A stretch of DNA of 62,096 nt from positions 1-62,096 of the forward strand of contig QCRB01000005.1 of assembly GCA_003209425.1 (NCBI GenBank). The letters are read 5' to 3'. A program made the translations under genes and the position numbers. The notes below the pieces were generated by a model that worked only from the letters and a program-made list of their open reading frames with translations, made no database searches and was not told the DNA's origin. Positions 1 through 9,269 of the stretch are shown piece by piece; positions within the stretch are counted from its first letter, which is position 1; each line of letters starts with the position of its first letter. This DNA comes from Prochlorococcus sp. AG-459-E08. GTDB lineage: Bacteria; Cyanobacteriota; Cyanobacteriia; PCC-6307; Cyanobiaceae.

Positions 1-655
1 CAAAGCCCAATTCGGCCGCTGTAAAATTCCTATCAATTTTTATTTTTGTTCCAGCTAATGCTGCAGCTCCCAATGGAGAGATATTGACTCTAGATCTTAC
101 TTCTTTAAAACGTGCGCGGTCTCTTTGGAACATTTCTAAATAAGCCAATAAATGATGAGCTAAAGATAATGGTTGCGCTCTTTGCATATGCGTATATCCA
201 GGAATTAAGGTATAAATATTTGATTTTGCAAGGTTAAAGAGAGATTTTTGCAAATCAGTTATTAAAATTTCAAGATTATCAATCTCCTTTCGTAACCATA
301 ATCTTATATCTGTCCCAACTTGATCATTTCTACTTCTACCTGTATGTAATTTTTTTCCAGTTTCACCAATTAAACCAATTAGTTTTTCTTCAATACAATA
401 ATGAATATCTTCCGAAGGAAAACTCGGAGAAAATTTACCCTCCAAGTACTCAACTTTTATTGTCTCTAAACCATCTATAATTGATGAAGTTTCTGAAGAG
501 GTTAAAACTTGAGTTTTACCAAGCATTTTTGCATGAGCAATTGAGCAATCTAAATCTTCCAAAATAAGTTTTTTATCAAAATCAATTGAAGCATTGAACT
601 TTTCAATGAAAGGATTAAGTGTATTATCAAATCTTTTACTCCAAACTTTTGCCAT
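1..655 (-). CDS. argH: Argininosuccinate lyase, N-terminal part (gene cut by window edge)
   Basis: Argininosuccinate lyase splits argininosuccinate into arginine and fumarate, the last step of arginine synthesis in the cytoplasm. About 218 N-terminal residues can be read, starting at the ATG at 655 (MAKVWSKRF). The family segment [13 protein letters not shown], part of the substrate-binding region, is clear, followed by the [10 protein letters not shown] segment. The C-terminal half with the catalytic serine loop lies outside the window. It follows the phosphatase gene on the same strand with a 61-base gap. argG, the preceding pathway step, is elsewhere in the window (26969-28183), so the arginine genes are not an operon. 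Identification is firm; completeness cannot be judged. Confidence 0.95.
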   Translation of the reverse strand, partial: MAKVWSKRFDNTLNPFIEKFNASIDFDKKLILEDLDCSIAHAKMLGKTQVLTSSETSSIIDGLETIKVEYLEGKFSPSFPSEDIHYCIEEKLIGLIGETGKKLHTGRSRNDQVGTDIRLWLRKEIDNLEILITDLQKSLFNLAKSNIYTLIPGYTHMQRAQPLSLAHHLLAYLEMFQRDRARFKEVRSRVNISPLGAAALAGTKIKIDRNFTAAELGF

Positions 656-716
656 ATAAATAATTAACGTTAGATATCTCTAATAAAGCATTTTTTTATA
701 TAAGTGACAAAAAAAT

Positions 717-2060
717 CTATTTCAATTGAAAAATAACAATAGATGCATCATCTTCCAAATGTCTATTTTGTCCAGTGAAATCATCTAATTTTTTGAAAAT
801 TTTATTTAAAATTTCTTGTGATGTATGGGACTGTTTACATAATTTTGTAAGAGTTTTAATTAATCTTTCTTCATCAAACCTATCACCTGTGGAATTTGTA
901 GTATCTATTACTCCATCAGTGTAATAGAGCACTAGATCATTTTTATTTAACTTGATTGCACCACAATGATATTCAGCATCTTTTTGTAGTCCGAGCACAA
1001 ATCCCTCTGCATCTAATTTTATGATTTTCTGATCTGAATTTTTCCAAAGTAAAGGGGGATTATGCGCTGCATTTGCAAATCTCATTTTTCTAGTTCTAGG
1101 ATCATAATCTGAATAAAACAATGTCACAAATCTATGTGATTGATCTAAATCATTTATGGCTAATTGATTCAAATCATGCAAAATCCTATCGGGAGGCAAA
1201 CCAGTAAGAACCTCTGCACGTAACATGCCTCTAAGCATAGACATAAGAAGACCTGCCGGAATCCCTTTACCCATGACATCACCAACAACTAATGCCCATC
1301 TAGATTTTTCTTTTCTTTTATCTGAAATATTCGTCTTTAAACACATAAAATCATAGTAATCACCTCCTAACTGGAGTGCAGGTCTGCAATGTGCTGCGAG
1401 GTCTATGCCATAAATTGTTGGGCAATAATCTGGGAGTAATTGAGATTGGATCTCAGCTCCTGTCGCAATTTCTCTATCTACGTTCTCATGTTTTTTCTTT
1501 GTTTTAATTAAACAGTAATTTTCTAAGCCTACGGCAAGATTATTAAGGATAAAGTTAAAATTACTATCCTCAGTAATTGGTTGACTAGATATATCGTTGC
1601 TAAAAATATAAATAAATCCTCTGCACTTACCTCTGGATAAAATTTTTTCTGTTTCAATTGTGTATTCTTTAAAATTATTTTTTAGAGATTTTTCAAACAT
1701 CAAAATCTCTTTTGTTTTAAAACTTTTTGAAAAATTAAAATTATTAAAAAAAGTATTTATTTTTTCTTTAATATTTAAATATTGATTACTCGCAGAAATG
1801 TTTATGTTGTCATACCATATTTCTCCCTCATAATTTAAAGGAATAATTAAAATTATTTTTTCATTAAAAATATGTTTAAAAATTAAGCATATATAATCTA
1901 GAAATTTATTTATGTTGGAAAAAGACTTCAAATAATATGCCAAAGAGGGGGCAATTTCAGCAAATTTGTATTGGTTTTTTTTAGATACTGTAGATTGGTT
2001 TTCTAAATATTTTTGAATAAATTTGTTTGAAAATAATTTTTCTTTTTGATTATTTTTCAC
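717..2060 (-). CDS. PP2C/SpoIIE-family serine phosphatase (RsbU-like)
   Basis: This is a 447-residue protein whose C-terminal half (about 195-447) is a PPM/SpoIIE phosphatase domain. Visible motifs are DREIATGAEIQSQLLP at about 195-210, GGDYYDF at 232-238, GDVMGKG at 260-266 and LVLYYTDGVIDT near 380. The aspartates in these motifs are the usual Mn/Mg ligands. The N-terminal 190 residues resemble a divergent GAF-like sensory region but carry no motif I recognise. Relatives (RsbU, SpoIIE) dephosphorylate anti-sigma-factor antagonists in partner-switching systems. No STAS-domain antagonist or anti-sigma kinase gene is visible in this window, so the substrate is unknown. It lies between ftsY and argH on the same strand. 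Confidence 0.88.
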   Translation of the reverse strand: MKNNQKEKLFSNKFIQKYLENQSTVSKKNQYKFAEIAPSLAYYLKSFSNINKFLDYICLIFKHIFNEKIILIIPLNYEGEIWYDNINISASNQYLNIKEKINTFFNNFNFSKSFKTKEILMFEKSLKNNFKEYTIETEKILSRGKCRGFIYIFSNDISSQPITEDSNFNFILNNLAVGLENYCLIKTKKKHENVDREIATGAEIQSQLLPDYCPTIYGIDLAAHCRPALQLGGDYYDFMCLKTNISDKRKEKSRWALVVGDVMGKGIPAGLLMSMLRGMLRAEVLTGLPPDRILHDLNQLAINDLDQSHRFVTLFYSDYDPRTRKMRFANAAHNPPLLWKNSDQKIIKLDAEGFVLGLQKDAEYHCGAIKLNKNDLVLYYTDGVIDTTNSTGDRFDEERLIKTLTKLCKQSHTSQEILNKIFKKLDDFTGQNRHLEDDASIVIFQLK

Positions 2061-2127
2061 AACAAATTTAATAGATAAATAAGTTTTAACATTAAATTTT
2101 AGTTTTTAAAAAAATTTAATTAAATAT

Positions 2128-3357
2128 TTATTTATCTGCAAGCATAGCCTCAACAAATTCATAGCTATTAAAAGGCCTTAAATCTTTTATACCCTCTCCA
2201 GCCCCAATAAATCTAATAGGTAAATTAACTTCATCTGAGACAGCTAAAGAGACTCCGCCCCTCGAAGTTCCATCTAATTTAGTAATAATTGCACCACTTA
2301 AATTTGCTGATTTAGCAAAACTTTTTGCTTGTTTTAAGCCATTTTGACCTTGACTAGCATCTAAAACTAGTAATGATTCGACATTTGCATCTGGAACCTT
2401 CTTATCAATAATTTTTTTTATTTTTGCTAGTTCATCCATTAAATTATTTTTTGTTTGCAATCTACCTGCTGTATCAACAAGTAACAAATCAACATTTCTT
2501 TTTTTTGCAGAATTAATTGCATCAAAAACTACAGCAGCCGGATCAGCATTTTTTGATTGATTAGATATAACATCAACATTACTCCTCTCACCCCATACTT
2601 TTAATTGTTCTACAGCAGCAGCTCTAAAAGTATCAGCTGCAGCTATCAAGGTTTTATAATTACTTCTTGAAGACAAATATGCTAATTTCCCTAAAGTAGT
2701 TGTCTTACCAACACCATTAACTCCTACTAGTAACCAAACATTTAACTTACCCTTTTGTGGTACTAAAAGATCAGTTCCAGAATTTTTTATTGGCTTATCG
2801 ATAATTATTTTTAATTGATTTTTTAAGAATTTTATTCCTGCTTCTCCCCCAACGACTTCTTCATTTAATTTTTTTCTGAGAGAGCTTATAACTTTATCAG
2901 TTGAACCAATCCCAACATCAGCTCTTATTAAAAGAGTTTCTAAATCATCAAGAGATTCAGGCGTAAGTGGATCATCTCCCAATTTATCCAATAATTCAGT
3001 AACAAATCCCTTGCGTGTTTCTTCTAATCCTCTTCTTAATTTGGTTAACCAATTAATTTCATCTATCGATATTTGATTTATGTTTTTCCCTTGAGCCGCC
3101 AAAACCATTGCTGACCAAGTGAAGTTGTCATCAAATTCTCCTAATTCTGGTTCAACAATAGTTTTAGTCTGTTCAGGGGGATTTTCTGTCCTTGTGATAT
3201 TAGTTAAACCTTGTTTTTGCTCTTCTTGTTTCTGTAATTCTTGTTTTTGCTCTTCTTGTTTCTGTAATTCTTGTTTTTGCTCTTCTTGACGCTTTTTTAA
3301 CAGGGCATAAGCCTGTGCTGCCCATTCTCGAGAATTATCAGAATCAGTTTTTGTCAT
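2128..3357 (-). CDS. ftsY: Signal recognition particle receptor FtsY
   Basis: FtsY is the SRP receptor GTPase that docks ribosome-nascent chain-SRP complexes at the membrane. The 409 residues comprise a charged low-complexity N-terminus (1-75), the helical N domain (about 80-195) and the G domain. The P-loop GVNGVGKT is at 212-219, followed by DTFRAAAVEQL, DTAGRLQT, TKLDGTSRGG and the family-specific GEGIKDLRPF near the C-terminus. No membrane segment is present, as expected for a peripheral receptor. Residues 24-51 contain a repeated 10-residue Gln/Glu/Lys unit encoded by an exact 30-bp tandem repeat (separate entry). It lies 58 bases downstream of nusB on the same strand. Confidence 0.97.
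   Translation of the reverse strand: MTKTDSDNSREWAAQAYALLKKRQEEQKQELQKQEEQKQELQKQEEQKQGLTNITRTENPPEQTKTIVEPELGEFDDNFTWSAMVLAAQGKNINQISIDEINWLTKLRRGLEETRKGFVTELLDKLGDDPLTPESLDDLETLLIRADVGIGSTDKVISSLRKKLNEEVVGGEAGIKFLKNQLKIIIDKPIKNSGTDLLVPQKGKLNVWLLVGVNGVGKTTTLGKLAYLSSRSNYKTLIAAADTFRAAAVEQLKVWGERSNVDVISNQSKNADPAAVVFDAINSAKKRNVDLLLVDTAGRLQTKNNLMDELAKIKKIIDKKVPDANVESLLVLDASQGQNGLKQAKSFAKSANLSGAIITKLDGTSRGGVSLAVSDEVNLPIRFIGAGEGIKDLRPFNSYEFVEAMLADK
3211..3288 (-). repeat. Perfect 30-bp tandem repeat (2.6 copies) inside ftsY
   Basis: Bases 3211-3240 and 3241-3270 are identical 30-mers, and 3271-3288 repeats the first 18 bases of the unit. In the ftsY frame each unit encodes QEEQKQELQK, giving residues 24-33, 34-43 and the start of a third copy at 44-49. 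Exact nucleotide identity implies recent slippage or unequal exchange, or selection at DNA level. The unit length is a multiple of three, so copy-number change would keep the frame. Confidence 0.97.
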
Positions 3358-3415
3358 TGATATAAGTGAGTCGTATTTTTTGAATTTTAAAATACTATTT
3401 ATTTATATCAAATAA

Positions 3416-4045
3416 TCATTGCAATTTTACTGTTTGTAATCTCCTTAAAACTCCATTAATAAATTTTCGTCCTTGCATATCGCTATATTTATTAGCTAAA
3501 TTAACAGCCTCATCACAAGCGACCGCAATAGGTGTACCCAAGAAATTAATATCTACATAGGCTAAACGCAAAATATCCCGGTCAACCCTAGGTAATCTTT
3601 TTAATCTCCAACCATCCATTGCTTGATCAATAACAGAATCAATGTTTGAAAGATTATTTATGATTTTACTAATCCTTTGATTAACATCCTCTCTAATATC
3701 GATTTGACCACTTGAAACTATCAAGATTGGAAAATCTAAAGTTACTGAAAGTGTATTCATTACTGTTTCAATTTTATTTAGAGATTGTTTTAACTCTTCT
3801 CTAACGTTCGAGAAAGAGGAATCAACCCCTTCTTGCAATTCACTTTCTAATATTTTTTGTGAAGCATTTTCCAACTCTGATTCACAATTATCTAATTCAT
3901 CTCTGCAATGATTTATTAGAACCTCCAGAGCAGATTCAACAATTTCTTCTATCTGAAATTTATTTAATTTCAAGTCACCTTTATCTTTTATTAAGCCAAT
4001 AGAAAGTAAAGATAATTCTCTAGATAGGGTTCTATTATTATGCAT
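3416..4045 (-). CDS. nusB: Transcription antitermination factor NusB
   Basis: NusB works with NusE (S10) and boxA RNA in rRNA antitermination. The C-terminal 80 residues are characteristic: a LPRVDRDILRLAY segment, then TPIAVACDEAVNLANKYSD and GRKFINGVLRRL. At about 209 residues it is longer than the E. coli protein (about 139 residues). The extra length is N-terminal and central and includes an acidic helical insert around residues 45-95, common in cyanobacterial NusB as I recall. A TTG at 4048 precedes the ATG at 4045; I use the ATG. The DUF502 gene upstream ends at 4049, so the two genes abut and are probably translationally coupled. Confidence 0.93.
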   Translation of the reverse strand: MHNNRTLSRELSLLSIGLIKDKGDLKLNKFQIEEIVESALEVLINHCRDELDNCESELENASQKILESELQEGVDSSFSNVREELKQSLNKIETVMNTLSVTLDFPILIVSSGQIDIREDVNQRISKIINNLSNIDSVIDQAMDGWRLKRLPRVDRDILRLAYVDINFLGTPIAVACDEAVNLANKYSDMQGRKFINGVLRRLQTVKLQ

Positions 4046-4048
4046 CAA

Positions 4049-4783
4049 TTAAGAAGAAGTATTAGAAGAAGCACGTAATTGAGAAAATAATTTTGAAAAG
4101 GTTGGATTTGTAGTGTTATTTTTCTCATCTGGATTAACTATCCCAGCTGAAATTATTGTTTTAAAAGCATCTTCAACAGAAATATTCAACTCCTTTACAG
4201 AAGACTCAGGAACTAAGGTATACCACCCAGTAGTTGGGTTTGGTGCTGTAGGGATAAAAACACTTAGTAACTTTTCTTCCAATTCTTGCTGCAAAGAGGG
4301 GCCAACATCTCCAGTTACGAAACCCACGCTATATAGTCCCTCGCGTGGATATTCAACTAAAACTACTCTTCTAAATCGATTGGATTTATTACTTAAGAAA
4401 GTTTCGAGTAATTGTTTAAGAGTTTTATAAACTGCCCCAGCTACGGGAATTTTTGATAAAGTACCCTCTCCAAATTCTAACAACCATCTGCCTACAAAGT
4501 TTCTCGCCATTAAGCCTATGAGTAAGATGGCTAGTAAGGGAACAGTTAAACCCAAAGTCAGGTTTATCAAATCTTGTAATAAAGGATTTAAATTAATAAA
4601 AGGATTTAATTGCTTAGGAACAGAAGTAACTAATGTTAAAACAAATTTACTAACTAATGATGATAACCATATAGTTGTTGCTAAAGGTATTACAACCAAT
4701 AATCCTGCTATAAGATCATTTTTTAGATCCTGTTGGAGCCTAGATCCTAGGTTCGAATCTTGATTTTGATTAGATTCAACCAA
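4049..4783 (-). CDS. DUF502 (COV-family) inner membrane protein
   Basis: This 244-residue protein belongs to the DUF502 family, related to plant COV proteins, whose biochemical role is unknown. Two hydrophobic segments are visible, at about 25-47 (DLIAGLLVVIPLATTIWLSS region) and about 75-93, followed by a soluble domain with the family features GRWLLEFGEGTLSKIPVAG and VVLVEYPREGLYSVGFVTG. The only start I find is TTG at 4783; no in-frame ATG precedes the first membrane segment. It is probably the first gene of the run DUF502 - nusB - ftsY - phosphatase - argH. The 145-base gap to divergent queG should hold both promoters, but I see no convincing boxes there. Confidence 0.85.
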   Translation of the reverse strand: MVESNQNQDSNLGSRLQQDLKNDLIAGLLVVIPLATTIWLSSLVSKFVLTLVTSVPKQLNPFINLNPLLQDLINLTLGLTVPLLAILLIGLMARNFVGRWLLEFGEGTLSKIPVAGAVYKTLKQLLETFLSNKSNRFRRVVLVEYPREGLYSVGFVTGDVGPSLQQELEEKLLSVFIPTAPNPTTGWYTLVPESSVKELNISVEDAFKTIISAGIVNPDEKNNTTNPTFSKLFSQLRASSNTSS

Positions 4784-4928
4784 AATAACGTTTTTAACTA
4801 TATTAACTTTACTAATAATTTAACTGTTTTTACTTAGTTAGGATATATTTTCTTTTAATAAATTTAAATTATTTATTAGTTTCTTCTCCAAAATAACTTT
4901 TACGAGAAATCATGTACATAATAAAGAA

Positions 4929-5882
4929 ATGATCTATACCGTTGAAAACAAGAAGGAAATAAGTAAAAAATTGAAGGGAAAAGCTATTTTAGAAGGTTTT
5001 GCAATGGCTGGAATAGCTGCAATACCAGGCAGTTCGCGAATAAAGTTAAGAACTAAAGCATTAGAGAGATGGTTATCAAATAACCACCATGCTGAAATGA
5101 AATGGATGGAAGCAGAAAGAAGGAAAAACATAAGCTCACTTCTTAAGGGTGCAAAAAGTGTTCTATGTGTTGCATTTACTTACATTAGTTCGCACAACAA
5201 AAACAACAACAACAACTTCTTCAAAGTAGGTAAATTTAGTCAAGGAGAAGATTACCATAAAGTAATTTATAAAAAATTAAAAAATATTGGGAAATGGATT
5301 AACCAAGAAATTCCAGATTGCAAATGGAAAATTTGTGTTGATACGTCCCCTCTTCTTGAAAAAGCATGGGCTGAAGAATCAGGTCTTGGTTGGATAGGTA
5401 AAAATAGTAATTTGATAAGCAAAAACAATGGTTCATGGTTTACTTTAGGTTTTATGATCCTTACAAAAGATTTAATACCTGATAATCCTCATCAATCACT
5501 TTGCGGAAAATGTGAAATTTGCATTGAACATTGCCCAACAAAGGCAATAGTAGAACCCTTTGTCATACAATCAGACCTATGCATTGCTTATCACACAATA
5601 GAAAGTAGAGAAAAAACTATTCCAAAAAAAATAGAAGAAAATTTAAATGGATGGGTTGCAGGATGTGATATATGCCAAGATGTATGCCCATGGAATAAAT
5701 CAGTGCCTCACAACAATACATCTGAGACTACACCAAAAGAATGGATTAAAAATCTTAATATTGATTCTTTAAAATGGGATGATAAAACTTGGGAAGAAAA
5801 TCTTAAAAGAACCACATTAAAAAGAATTAAACCATGGATGTGGAAAAGGAACATTGAAGCAAGTTTAAAGAATAAGAAATAA
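4929..5882 (+). CDS. queG: Epoxyqueuosine reductase QueG
   Basis: QueG reduces epoxyqueuosine to queuosine at position 34 of tRNAs, using cobalamin and two [4Fe-4S] clusters. The 317 residues have the N-terminal DUF1730 domain with VDTSPLLEKAWAEESG; Asp138 there matches the proposed proton donor. A ferredoxin-like part follows, with the first cluster CGKCEICIEHCP (C192, C195, C198, C202) and a second set including C218, C246, C249 and C253 (CDICQDVCPWN). Length is slightly below the E. coli enzyme (about 380 residues). A run of asparagines at about 90-96 (AAC repeat in DNA) is a low-complexity loop. queC and queE lie at 46921-48279, so the pathway is split. It reads into the TPR gene four bases later. 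Confidence 0.95.
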   Translation: MIYTVENKKEISKKLKGKAILEGFAMAGIAAIPGSSRIKLRTKALERWLSNNHHAEMKWMEAERRKNISSLLKGAKSVLCVAFTYISSHNKNNNNNFFKVGKFSQGEDYHKVIYKKLKNIGKWINQEIPDCKWKICVDTSPLLEKAWAEESGLGWIGKNSNLISKNNGSWFTLGFMILTKDLIPDNPHQSLCGKCEICIEHCPTKAIVEPFVIQSDLCIAYHTIESREKTIPKKIEENLNGWVAGCDICQDVCPWNKSVPHNNTSETTPKEWIKNLNIDSLKWDDKTWEENLKRTTLKRIKPWMWKRNIEASLKNKK

Positions 5883-5886
5883 AAAA

Positions 5887-6750
5887 ATGAAAAATTTTTT
5901 AAAAAAGATAGTATGTTTTTGTTTAGTCGGTTTTTACTTTTTTACGGTAGAAAAAGTTCATGCAATAATTCCATATTATTATTTCCCATCAATAAAAAAT
6001 TTACAAAAAGAGAGTTTATCTATAGGCAAAAATGCATATCAACTTCTATATTTTGGACAATATAAAGACAGCCTTAACTTAGCAAAATTAGCTGTAAAAA
6101 TAAATTCAACAGATGTCAAACTATGGTTAATTTTGTCTGAAACTCAAGTAGCAAATAAACAATACAAAAACGCCATAAACTCTCTAAGAAAAGCAGAAAA
6201 AATCAATTCAGAAATTAGTGATATTTACTTTGCTAAAAGTAATATTTATCTTCAAACTTCACAAATTAAAAATGCAAAGATTGCTTTAGAAACTGGATTA
6301 AAGATTGATCCAAATAATCATAAAGCTATTTTTCAATTAGGAAATATTTTTTTGATGGAAAAAAATTACTCGGAAGCCATCAAAATATTTGATAAATCTG
6401 TAAAAATTAAGCCTGATTTCTGGCAAGCAATCAATAATCAAGGTTTAGCTTATTTCGAAAAAAACAACATAAATTTATCAATTAAATTTTTTGAAAAAGC
6501 ATTATCAATTGATGAGAATGCAGAAACATTACTAGCACTTGCTTCGTGTTTGAGGAATAAAGATATTGAATTAGCACTTAAACTTGCAAAAAAAGCTTTA
6601 ATTAAAGATCCTAACTATGTTAAAGATGATTTCAGAAAAGAACAGTTATGGGGAGAGAAATTGCAAACTTCAACAAAAATCCTATTACAAAATGATCAAC
6701 TACAAACAGACGTAATATTGGCAAAATCTAAAATACTTGCCTCTTCTTAA
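5887..6750 (+). CDS. Exported TPR-repeat protein
   Basis: This 287-residue protein starts with a likely signal peptide: MKNFLKK, then a hydrophobic stretch to about residue 21, ending in KVHA before IIPYYY. Tandem 34-residue tetratricopeptide repeats follow. Units begin near residues 45, 79, 113, 147 and 181, with the usual pattern of small residues at positions 8 and 20 and a Pro near position 32 (KIDPNNHKAIFQLGNIF is one example). TPR arrays bind proteins; the partner is unknown. It is placed four bases after queG and 77 bases before the topoisomerase gene. In other Prochlorococcus the same position is held by a TPR protein, as I recall. Confidence 0.82.
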   Translation: MKNFLKKIVCFCLVGFYFFTVEKVHAIIPYYYFPSIKNLQKESLSIGKNAYQLLYFGQYKDSLNLAKLAVKINSTDVKLWLILSETQVANKQYKNAINSLRKAEKINSEISDIYFAKSNIYLQTSQIKNAKIALETGLKIDPNNHKAIFQLGNIFLMEKNYSEAIKIFDKSVKIKPDFWQAINNQGLAYFEKNNINLSIKFFEKALSIDENAETLLALASCLRNKDIELALKLAKKALIKDPNYVKDDFRKEQLWGEKLQTSTKILLQNDQLQTDVILAKSKILASS

Positions 6751-6827
6751 TTTTCAATACTGGTAAATATTTGTTTACCTATTAGTCTTAATTTAGTAAA
6801 TAAAAACATATTTAATTTTGCTTTCTG

Positions 6828-9269
6828 ATGGATAAGAAAAAATTTACTTCTATCTCTCTCCAAGAAGAAATGCAACGTTCCTATTTGGAATATGCGATGA
6901 GTGTAATAGTTGGTCGTGCTCTTCCTGATGCGAGAGACGGACTTAAGCCTGTCCAAAGAAGAATCCTATTTGCAATGTATGAATTAGGTTTAACGCCAGA
7001 CAAGCCATTCAGAAAGTGTGCGAGGGTTGTTGGAGATGTCCTTGGAAAGTACCACCCTCATGGAGATCAAGCAGTATATGACGCATTAGTGAGGCTAGTA
7101 CAAAATTTTTCGACTAAATATCCTACTCTAGATGGTCATGGGAATTTTGGTTCTGTAGATAATGATCCACCCGCAGCAATGAGATACACTGAGACCAGAT
7201 TAGCCCCGATAGCTCACAAAGGATTTCTTGAAGAGATTGGATCAGAAACAGTAAATTTCTCAAATAATTTTGATGGCTCACAAAAAGAACCAGATATTCT
7301 TCCTGCCCAACTTCCATTTTTATTATTAAACGGATCATCAGGAATTGCTGTTGGAATGGCAACAAACATTCCCCCTCACAACCTCGGAGAAATTGTAGAT
7401 GGTTTGATAGCAGTAGTAAAAAATAAAGATATAAGCAATAAAAAACTTTCTAATATTATTAAGGGACCAGATTTTCCTACAGGCGGAGAATTGATTCATA
7501 GTAGAGCAATAGAAGAACTCTATGAAACAGGAAAAGGATCTATTACGATTCGGGGAGTCATAAATACTGAAGAAATAAATTTAGGCAAAGGTAAGCATAA
7601 AAAAAATGCATTAATTATCACTGAACTTCCTTATCAAATAAGCAAAGCTGGATGGATTGAAAAATTAGCGGAACTAGTTAATACAAGCAAAATCAATGGG
7701 ATCTCTGATATCAGGGATGAAAGCGATAGAGATGGAATGAGAATTGTAATTGAACTAAAAAAAGACTCTAATCCTGAACTTATAATTTCTAATTTATATA
7801 AAAAAACAACTCTCCAAACCAATTTTGGTGCAATATTTTTAGCTTTAATTAAAGGCAAGCCTGTCCAATTAAACTTAAGGCAATATCTCAACTTTTTTCT
7901 TGAGTTTCGAGAAGAAACAATTAGAAAAAGAACTAACTATTTTCTAAAAAACACACTTGAAAAACTTCAAATATTAGAAGGTTTATCTAAGGCAACAAAA
8001 GATATTAAAAAAGTTATCGAAATTATTGAAAATTCAGAAAATTCTACAGAAGCCAAATCAAAATTAATTGATAATTTTTTTATAAGTGAAAAACAAGCAA
8101 ATTCTGTTTTAGATATGCCCCTAAAAAAATTAACAAATCTAGAAAGAAATCAAATAGCTGATGATATAAAGAATTTGCAAGAAAAAAATAATTATCTTCA
8201 AAAATTACTAAACGAAAGAAAATTATTACTAGAATTGCTAATAGATGAATTATTATTTTTAAAGAAAAATTATAGTGTCAAAAGAAAAACCAAACTTCTT
8301 AAAAATATAGATCAAAATGAAGAATTAGAAACAATTAATAATCAAATATTAGAAGAATTTATAAATAAAAAAACCAAGTTAAATATTGACAATAGAATGT
8401 ATTTAAGGAAAATAGTTTTCAATAATTATAAAAAATCATTTGAAGAAGTTAATAAAATTATAGATAATAAAAATATTCAAAAATTTATATGTAATATTGA
8501 TAGAAATTTAAAATTGATTGGTATCACTTATACCGGAAAAGTTTTTCACATAGATTGGGAGTCGAATATTAATAATGACTATAAATTAGATAATAAATGC
8601 CTTGGAAATATTGACCCAAATGAAATAATAAATTTCCATTCAATTAAAAAAGGAATTAAAAACTATTTATGTATCTTAAATTCTGATGGAAGATTTAAAA
8701 AAGTTTTATTTGATAAGGATATGATTAAAAGTAATAGATCCTTCGCAATAGTAAAATTAAAAAATAATATAAAAACAATTGATTCATTTATTTTTAATGA
8801 AGAAAAACATTTAATAATATTAACTTCAATAGGAAGAATATTTAAATTTGACTTATCTGATAAATCTTTAATTCCTACTACTAAACAATCTCAGGGATTA
8901 ATGCTTATAAAACTTTTGCCAACTGAAATGATTGTTTCTTGTTGCCCATATCAAAATGGAGAAAATATTTATTTAGTTTCTAAACAAGGGAAAGTCTTTT
9001 GCATAAATGCAAAAGAAATTTATTTCGCGAGTGAATACAGTTTAGGGTACCTAAATGAAAGAACCCAGCTTAAAAACGATTACTTCCTAAAAGTTTTACC
9101 AAGCAACCATTGCCTTGATATTGAAACTAATAAAAATAAATCTGCTAGGTTTAACTTTGATAAATTAAATTTCAAATCTAATAAAACCAATTTTTTAATT
9201 GACTTTTTAAAGTTAGAGAAGGGTGAACATCTTGAAAATTGTTTTCGACTCAAAAACCTTCTCGACTAA
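6828..9269 (+). CDS. Type II DNA topoisomerase, A subunit (GyrA/ParC family)
   Basis: This is the breakage-rejoining subunit of DNA gyrase or topoisomerase IV. The N-terminal domain is well conserved: the quinolone-region motif [21 protein letters not shown] (here residues 69-89) and the active-site Tyr120 in [11 protein letters not shown] are visible. Residues about 360-490 form the coiled-coil arm. The C-terminal domain (about 520-813) is highly diverged and Asn/Lys/Ile rich. I cannot find the GyrA box (QRRGGKG-like) that gives gyrase its wrapping activity, so a ParC-type decatenase or relaxase is possible; I leave the symbol empty. Its stop codon overlaps that of convergent purF (bases 9266-9269). 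The 813-residue length is intermediate between E. coli ParC (752) and GyrA (875). Confidence 0.9.
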   Translation: MDKKKFTSISLQEEMQRSYLEYAMSVIVGRALPDARDGLKPVQRRILFAMYELGLTPDKPFRKCARVVGDVLGKYHPHGDQAVYDALVRLVQNFSTKYPTLDGHGNFGSVDNDPPAAMRYTETRLAPIAHKGFLEEIGSETVNFSNNFDGSQKEPDILPAQLPFLLLNGSSGIAVGMATNIPPHNLGEIVDGLIAVVKNKDISNKKLSNIIKGPDFPTGGELIHSRAIEELYETGKGSITIRGVINTEEINLGKGKHKKNALIITELPYQISKAGWIEKLAELVNTSKINGISDIRDESDRDGMRIVIELKKDSNPELIISNLYKKTTLQTNFGAIFLALIKGKPVQLNLRQYLNFFLEFREETIRKRTNYFLKNTLEKLQILEGLSKATKDIKKVIEIIENSENSTEAKSKLIDNFFISEKQANSVLDMPLKKLTNLERNQIADDIKNLQEKNNYLQKLLNERKLLLELLIDELLFLKKNYSVKRKTKLLKNIDQNEELETINNQILEEFINKKTKLNIDNRMYLRKIVFNNYKKSFEEVNKIIDNKNIQKFICNIDRNLKLIGITYTGKVFHIDWESNINNDYKLDNKCLGNIDPNEIINFHSIKKGIKNYLCILNSDGRFKKVLFDKDMIKSNRSFAIVKLKNNIKTIDSFIFNEEKHLIILTSIGRIFKFDLSDKSLIPTTKQSQGLMLIKLLPTEMIVSCCPYQNGENIYLVSKQGKVFCINAKEIYFASEYSLGYLNERTQLKNDYFLKVLPSNHCLDIETNKNKSARFNFDKLNFKSNKTNFLIDFLKLEKGEHLENCFRLKNLLD

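Noticed and set aside
5205-5217. AAC triplet run in queG as a functional repeat
   Set aside because: Short Asn run in a variable loop; common in low-GC genomes.
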